Assembly: GCA_030950365.1 (NCBI GenBank)
Contig: JAUZRQ010000054.1
Span: forward strand, 1-64,000
Length of the DNA: 64,000 bases
Origin: Candidatus Zhuqueibacterota bacterium
GTDB taxonomy: Bacteria > Zhuqueibacterota > Zhuqueibacteria > Zhuqueibacterales > Geothermadaptataceae
Direction of reading: 5' to 3'
Below, in pieces: positions 60,695 to 64,000 of this stretch; within the stretch, counting starts at the first letter, position 1; every line of letters begins with the position of its first letter. The notes under the pieces are model-generated. The model ran no database searches. It was given only the letters and a program-made list of their open reading frames with translations, and was not told the origin of the DNA. Position numbers and translations under genes: made by a program.

Positions 60695-62044
60695 TCAGCG
60701 TTTTTTTTCATTGGATCGCAGCATTTCGGTCACAAATTCGGCGATGTTCTCGCTGGCTCCACAGCGTCGGTCCACAAACTGCCTTACCCTTTCCGCCGTC
60801 TCGCGCAAACGCAGCGGCTGTTCCAGCCATGCGCCCAGCCGCTGCATGCATTCCGATACATCGCGCACCACAAATCCACAGCCCGCGCGAAGCATGTCCA
60901 CGGCCTCTGGGCTGTTGCGCATGCGCGGCCCGAACAGCACCGGCAGACCATGCGCCGCCGGTTCGATCACGCTGTGCACGCCCGGTCCGAAGCTGCCGCC
61001 AACGAACGCTACCTGCCCCATGGCATACAGGTTGGCCAAAATCCCCACGCGATCGACGATGAGCACGTCCCATTCCGTGGTCTGGTTCAATTGCGACAGC
61101 CGCAGCGGCCGGAGACCGAGCTCGCGGCAGCGTGATTCGGCCTGCTGCACGTGCGCCGGCGACGGCTCATGCGGCACCAGCACCAACCGCAGCGAGTGTT
61201 GCTGCCGCAGCCGGGCAAATGCCGGAATGACCACAGCCTCGTCCTCGGGCCAGGTGCTGCCAGCGATCCAGAACGGTCCTTGCTGCAGAACCGATGCCGG
61301 CAGCAGCTCCTCGGGCTTTTTTTCGCGTGCACGAAATACTACCTGATCGAAACGGGTATCCCCGAACACGCGCACATCCTGGGTTCGGGCCAGAAAAATG
61401 CGCATGTTCGCAGCCGCGTTTTCGGATATCGCCAGCACGCTATGCACACTCTTGAACAGAGCACGATAAAACAGCCGCGCCGGCCACCGCCGACGGAACG
61501 AGCCGGTCTGCACCGATGCGTCGATGAGCGCGATGTGCGTTCCCAATTGCCGCGCCTGCCAGATGAAATTGGGCCACAGCTCGTAGCGGACGATCAGCAG
61601 CATAGCCGGATCGATGAGCCGCAAAAAACGCCGCATCTGGCGCGGCGAATCGAAAGGCAGGTAAGTGACCACATCGGCTTCGCTCTTACCCAGGATGTGG
61701 TCATAGGCCGAGGGCGAAAACACGCTGGCCACCATGCACACATCCGGCCGGCGCTGCCGGATTTCGCGAATCACCGGCCGGGCCTGCTCATACTCCCCCA
61801 TGGATGCGGCGTGAATCAAAACGACCGGGCCTGATTTTCCGGTAGCGGCAAGCGCCTGTTCCAGTTGCCGAAACAGCGCACGGCGCCCGGCTATGCCTTT
61901 GCGGATTTTATCATTGAAGAGGCCTGAAATGCGGAAAGCCAGATACAACAGGGGCAGGATAAAACCGTTATACAACAGCCATGCAATCCATTCGTCGATA
62001 TTCCGGTTCCGGGACTTCGCGGTCTCTACGCTGGGTTCATTCAC
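60695..62044 (-). CDS. waaA: 3-deoxy-D-manno-octulosonic acid (Kdo) transferase
   Basis: A 449-aa GT30 glycosyltransferase that adds Kdo to lipid IVA in LPS synthesis. It begins with a GTG that overlaps the stop of the LytR_C gene (GTGA). An N-terminal membrane-association helix lies at about 22-42. Motifs: PVVLIHAASMGEYEQARPV (with the catalytic-region Glu), MLLIVRYELWPNFI, FWIAGSTWPEDEAVVIPAF, LVPHEPSPAHV, FVGGSFGPGVHSVIEPAAHGLPVLFGPRM. All GT30 signature residues appear present. It shows that the organism makes LPS. Other lipid A genes are not in this window. Confidence 0.95.
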   Translation of the reverse strand: MNEPSVETAKSRNRNIDEWIAWLLYNGFILPLLYLAFRISGLFNDKIRKGIAGRRALFRQLEQALAATGKSGPVVLIHAASMGEYEQARPVIREIRQRRPDVCMVASVFSPSAYDHILGKSEADVVTYLPFDSPRQMRRFLRLIDPAMLLIVRYELWPNFIWQARQLGTHIALIDASVQTGSFRRRWPARLFYRALFKSVHSVLAISENAAANMRIFLARTQDVRVFGDTRFDQVVFRAREKKPEELLPASVLQQGPFWIAGSTWPEDEAVVIPAFARLRQQHSLRLVLVPHEPSPAHVQQAESRCRELGLRPLRLSQLNQTTEWDVLIVDRVGILANLYAMGQVAFVGGSFGPGVHSVIEPAAHGLPVLFGPRMRNSPEAVDMLRAGCGFVVRDVSECMQRLGAWLEQPLRLRETAERVRQFVDRRCGASENIAEFVTEMLRSNEKKR

Positions 62045-62601
62045 TTTTTCGATCGTAAGAAGTCGAGTTTCGGATAATCTTTGCCGATGATGATGGTCAC
62101 ATCCGCTCTGGTTTCGTCGTTAGCCAGGTACTGCACAAAACTGGGTGAGACGCCGAGCACCTCGGCCACACGCAGGCCATTGTAACGGTTTTTAGCTTTA
62201 CGATCAAGAATCAGGGTGTTGGGCATGTCGAAGTTTTCGAAATTGCCCACATCAATCGGTTCGTAGCCGGCACGTTGCAAAAAATCAGCGAGCTTTTTGG
62301 CGATGCCCTTTGCGCCGCAGCCGTTCAGCACTTCCAGCTTCAGTGCGTCCGGCATTTTGGCTTCAACGCGGGTCTGAGGCCTGGTCGGTTCTTCGAAGCG
62401 CAGAACCTGCTCGTCGCCGGTGGAAAGATGTTTATGAATGAAGGAAGCGATGAGTAAAGCGTTGAAGATGCCGAGGCCCCACAATCCAACACCATACAGG
62501 GTCTGCCGCAGATTGCTGGCACCTTTTTTCCTGGTCGTTTTCCGCCTACCACTCGATTTCGATGTCGTGCGTCGTCCCATGCTCTGTTTGCGTCGTTTCA
62601 C
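62041..62601 (-). CDS. LytR_C-domain membrane protein
   Basis: A 186-aa protein. I choose the GTG at 62601, which has GGGAGG directly upstream; an ATG seven codons inside (62580) is an alternative. The N-terminus is strongly basic (KRRKQSMGRRTTSKSSGRRKTTRKK). One transmembrane helix follows (about 38-56), then a linker and a LytR_C-type domain (about 90-186, LKLEVLNGCGAKGIAKKLADFLQRAGYEPIDVGN), placed outside the cytoplasm. The stop overlaps the waaA start, coupling the two. LytR_C domains occur in envelope proteins, but the function of stand-alone ones is not known. Confidence 0.85.
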   Translation of the reverse strand: MKRRKQSMGRRTTSKSSGRRKTTRKKGASNLRQTLYGVGLWGLGIFNALLIASFIHKHLSTGDEQVLRFEEPTRPQTRVEAKMPDALKLEVLNGCGAKGIAKKLADFLQRAGYEPIDVGNFENFDMPNTLILDRKAKNRYNGLRVAEVLGVSPSFVQYLANDETRADVTIIIGKDYPKLDFLRSKK

Positions 62602-62671
62602 GCGCTCCTCCCTGATCCTCCACAGATGGTTGAATTTGAAAGCGCCCTCCCCCTGTCCGTCTGGCGGACGC

Positions 62672-62697
62672 AAAAAAAGACCGGACTATGCCCGGTC
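62672..62697 (-). terminator. Rho-independent terminator
   Basis: On the minus strand a GACCGG / CCGGTC stem leads into seven T residues, 8 bp past the stop of the small exported protein gene. It separates that gene from the LytR_C-waaA pair. Confidence 0.85.
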
Positions 62698-62705
62698 AGA
62701 CGCCT

Positions 62706-63194
62706 TTATCGATCGCGATCCCACAGCCACGAACGGCTCGAATAGGGCCGCGAATACAGGGGATAGCTGGAATATTGAATGCCGATCTGGAAATTATCGC
62801 TGGGCTTGTATTCCAGGCTGGCACCGGAAAGGAAAAAGCCGTTTTTGTACGGACTGTTCAATCCCACCGAAGCCAGCGGCGAATTCATGATGCCCCATTC
62901 CAGGTTGAGGGTCAGCGGACTATCGAACTGATAGCTCATGCGATTGAGATAGATACCCTGGCTAAAGCTCTTTCCCCCCATAGACATCAAGGCCAGGGTG
63001 TAACTCTGGCTCATGTGAAACCGACTGGGATCCAGGCCCAGAATGCCGACCAGGCCCTGCGGGCGAACTCCGCTGCTCAGCAGTGAGGCGAAATTCACTT
63101 TGCCCTGCTGCTGACTTTTGAACTGGCTGATGCCCGTGGCTGGAACACTCAGTATCATGATCAGCCAAACAAGAACCCAGGCGCGTTTCATCAT
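62706..63194 (-). CDS. Small exported protein of unknown function
   Basis: A 162-aa protein with a clear signal peptide (residues 1-23, ends ATGISQ). The mature part has SSGVRPQGLVGILGLDPSRFHMSQSYTLALMSMGG, then alternating beta segments up to NFQIGIQYSSYPL and a short Arg/Ser-rich end. The beta pattern suggests a small outer-membrane or surface protein. I do not recognise a family. GGAGGTCAC precedes two consecutive ATGs. It is transcribed alone, with its own terminator. Confidence 0.75.
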   Translation of the reverse strand: MMKRAWVLVWLIMILSVPATGISQFKSQQQGKVNFASLLSSGVRPQGLVGILGLDPSRFHMSQSYTLALMSMGGKSFSQGIYLNRMSYQFDSPLTLNLEWGIMNSPLASVGLNSPYKNGFFLSGASLEYKPSDNFQIGIQYSSYPLYSRPYSSRSWLWDRDR

Positions 63195-63260
63195 AGTGAC
63201 CTCCGTTCATGCCATAGAAATTGATTATCAAATTCTACAAATTTTTCGACTTAATGTCAA

Positions 63261-64000
63261 TTATTTTTTACCCAACGACTCCGCATCCGGTTCGCGGATT
63301 TTTTGCGGCTGCTCTCGCAGCATTGGCTTTGCGATTTGGTTTGCAAGCGGTTTCGTGCGCCCGAGGATGTGATCACTCAACGACACCATGAGAATGGCCA
63401 CGAAGATGATAGCGGCACCCGACCATTCCACCTGACTCAGGCGCTCACGCAAAATGATGTATGAAAGCACCGCCGCAAAGACCGGTTCCATCAGCAGAAT
63501 TGCCGCAGACACCGTGGGCTGGACGCCGCGAAGCCCCTGTGTCCATAGCACAAACGGCGCCGCGGTGCAAAATAGAATCATGTAGCCGGTCACGGTGAGG
63601 TGCTTGCTGGTGACAGTCTGCGGCCATTGGCCCCACAGCAGGGCGATGGGCAAAATCCAGATCGCTGCCACGAACAGCACCAGGGCCGTCAGCGGCACCA
63701 CGCGGATACCCGGGCGATGCAGAATCCATTTATTACCCACGGTGTAAGCAGCCCAGAAGATGCCCGCCGCCAGAACCAGTAGATTACCGCGAAGTTTGCC
63801 CACCGCGAGTTCATTCAAATGCAGGCCACCACTCAGCAAAACCGCGCCGGCCACCGCCAACACGATGCCCAGAATTTTCAGCCAGTCGAACGGTTCTTTG
63901 AGCCACATCCACGAAAACAGCGCCACGAAAATGATGCCCATGTTGATCAAAAACGCGGCTGCGCTGGCCGTGGTTTCCACCATGCCAATGTATTGCAACA
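63261..64000 (-). CDS. EamA/DMT-superfamily transporter, 5' end outside window
   Basis: At least 245 residues of an inner-membrane drug/metabolite transporter. The visible part starts in the second half of the first EamA repeat (QYIGMVETTASAAAFLINMGIIFVALFSWMWLKEP), followed by the complete second repeat (about GNLLVLAAGIFWAAYTVGNKW to IILRERLSQVEWSGAAIIFVAILM). It ends in a basic cytoplasmic tail. The open frame continues to the right edge, so about 60 N-terminal residues are missing here. The substrate is unpredictable for this family. Confidence 0.9.
   Translation of the reverse strand, partial: LQYIGMVETTASAAAFLINMGIIFVALFSWMWLKEPFDWLKILGIVLAVAGAVLLSGGLHLNELAVGKLRGNLLVLAAGIFWAAYTVGNKWILHRPGIRVVPLTALVLFVAAIWILPIALLWGQWPQTVTSKHLTVTGYMILFCTAAPFVLWTQGLRGVQPTVSAAILLMEPVFAAVLSYIILRERLSQVEWSGAAIIFVAILMVSLSDHILGRTKPLANQIAKPMLREQPQKIREPDAESLGKK

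Noticed and set aside
1-64000. CRISPR array, tRNA, rRNA, prophage or intact insertion sequence
   Set aside because: I looked for evenly spaced repeats, cloverleaf patterns, transposase motifs and terminal repeats with target duplications and found none that holds up by eye.

Overview
The window looks like chromosomal DNA of a Gram-negative bacterium of the FCB super-phylum, most likely a Calditrichota or candidate KSB1 relative. This is inferred from family content, not from a database match. The support is: secreted proteins ending in type IX-like sorting tails with NYPNPFNP motifs, a PorV/UPF0164-like protein, large TonB-dependent receptors with carboxypeptidase-regulatory N-termini, a GWxTD protein, LPS core synthesis (waaA), and an M49 peptidase with the short HEXXH motif known from Caldithrix. 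I see no rRNA, tRNA, CRISPR array, prophage or intact insertion sequence.

Layout. 1-752: 5' part of an aminoacyl-histidine dipeptidase (minus strand). 1537-8901: a signalling cassette on the plus strand, with a membrane hybrid histidine kinase, a 69-aa protein resembling an isolated DHp domain, an NtrC-type activator, a well-matching sigma-54 promoter, and then a small membrane protein overlapping a LysM protein. 8902-9780: non-coding DNA with several copies of a dispersed repeat. 9781-15730: rmlA, an rtcA homologue, a penicillin-acylase-type Ntn hydrolase coupled to a small membrane protein, and a beta-solenoid lipoprotein. 15912-19447 (minus): lipoprotein, TonB-dependent receptor and multispanning membrane protein. 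19690-19839 (minus): a predicted small RNA or attenuated leader.

20471-26918 is an iron/haem region and holds the most unusual gene. On the minus strand a CcsA/HemX-like membrane protein is followed by a sigma-54 activator whose N-terminal third resembles glutamyl-tRNA reductase (HemA) but lacks the catalytic cysteine and the Rossmann glycine motif. Divergently on the plus strand are feoA, a feoB split into GTPase and permease genes, and an outer-membrane-type protein, preceded by a promoter with a near-consensus DtxR-type iron box over its -10.

27054-30127: a TlpA-type thioredoxin and, convergent to it, a TPR-GWxTD protein. 30691-48514 is one long minus-strand export/uptake locus. In transcription order it holds receptor A, secreted protein A, a PorV-like barrel, receptor B, secreted protein B, an IPT-NHL lipoprotein, a propeller protein with sorting tail, and a GHL10-type glycosidase with sorting tail. 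The receptor/secreted-protein pair is duplicated.

49341-64000 (all minus) is a set of cell-envelope genes. It includes an AmpG-like permease, a double GNAT protein and a NamZ/DUF1343 muramidase (probable muropeptide salvage), a radical SAM protein, the M49 lipoprotein, a DUF151 nuclease-like protein with a strong promoter, a SpoIID-like lipoprotein, a DUF3078 protein, waaA overlapped by a LytR_C-domain gene, a small exported protein, and the 3' part of an EamA transporter.

All family names rest on reading motifs and gene order by eye. No searches could be run.
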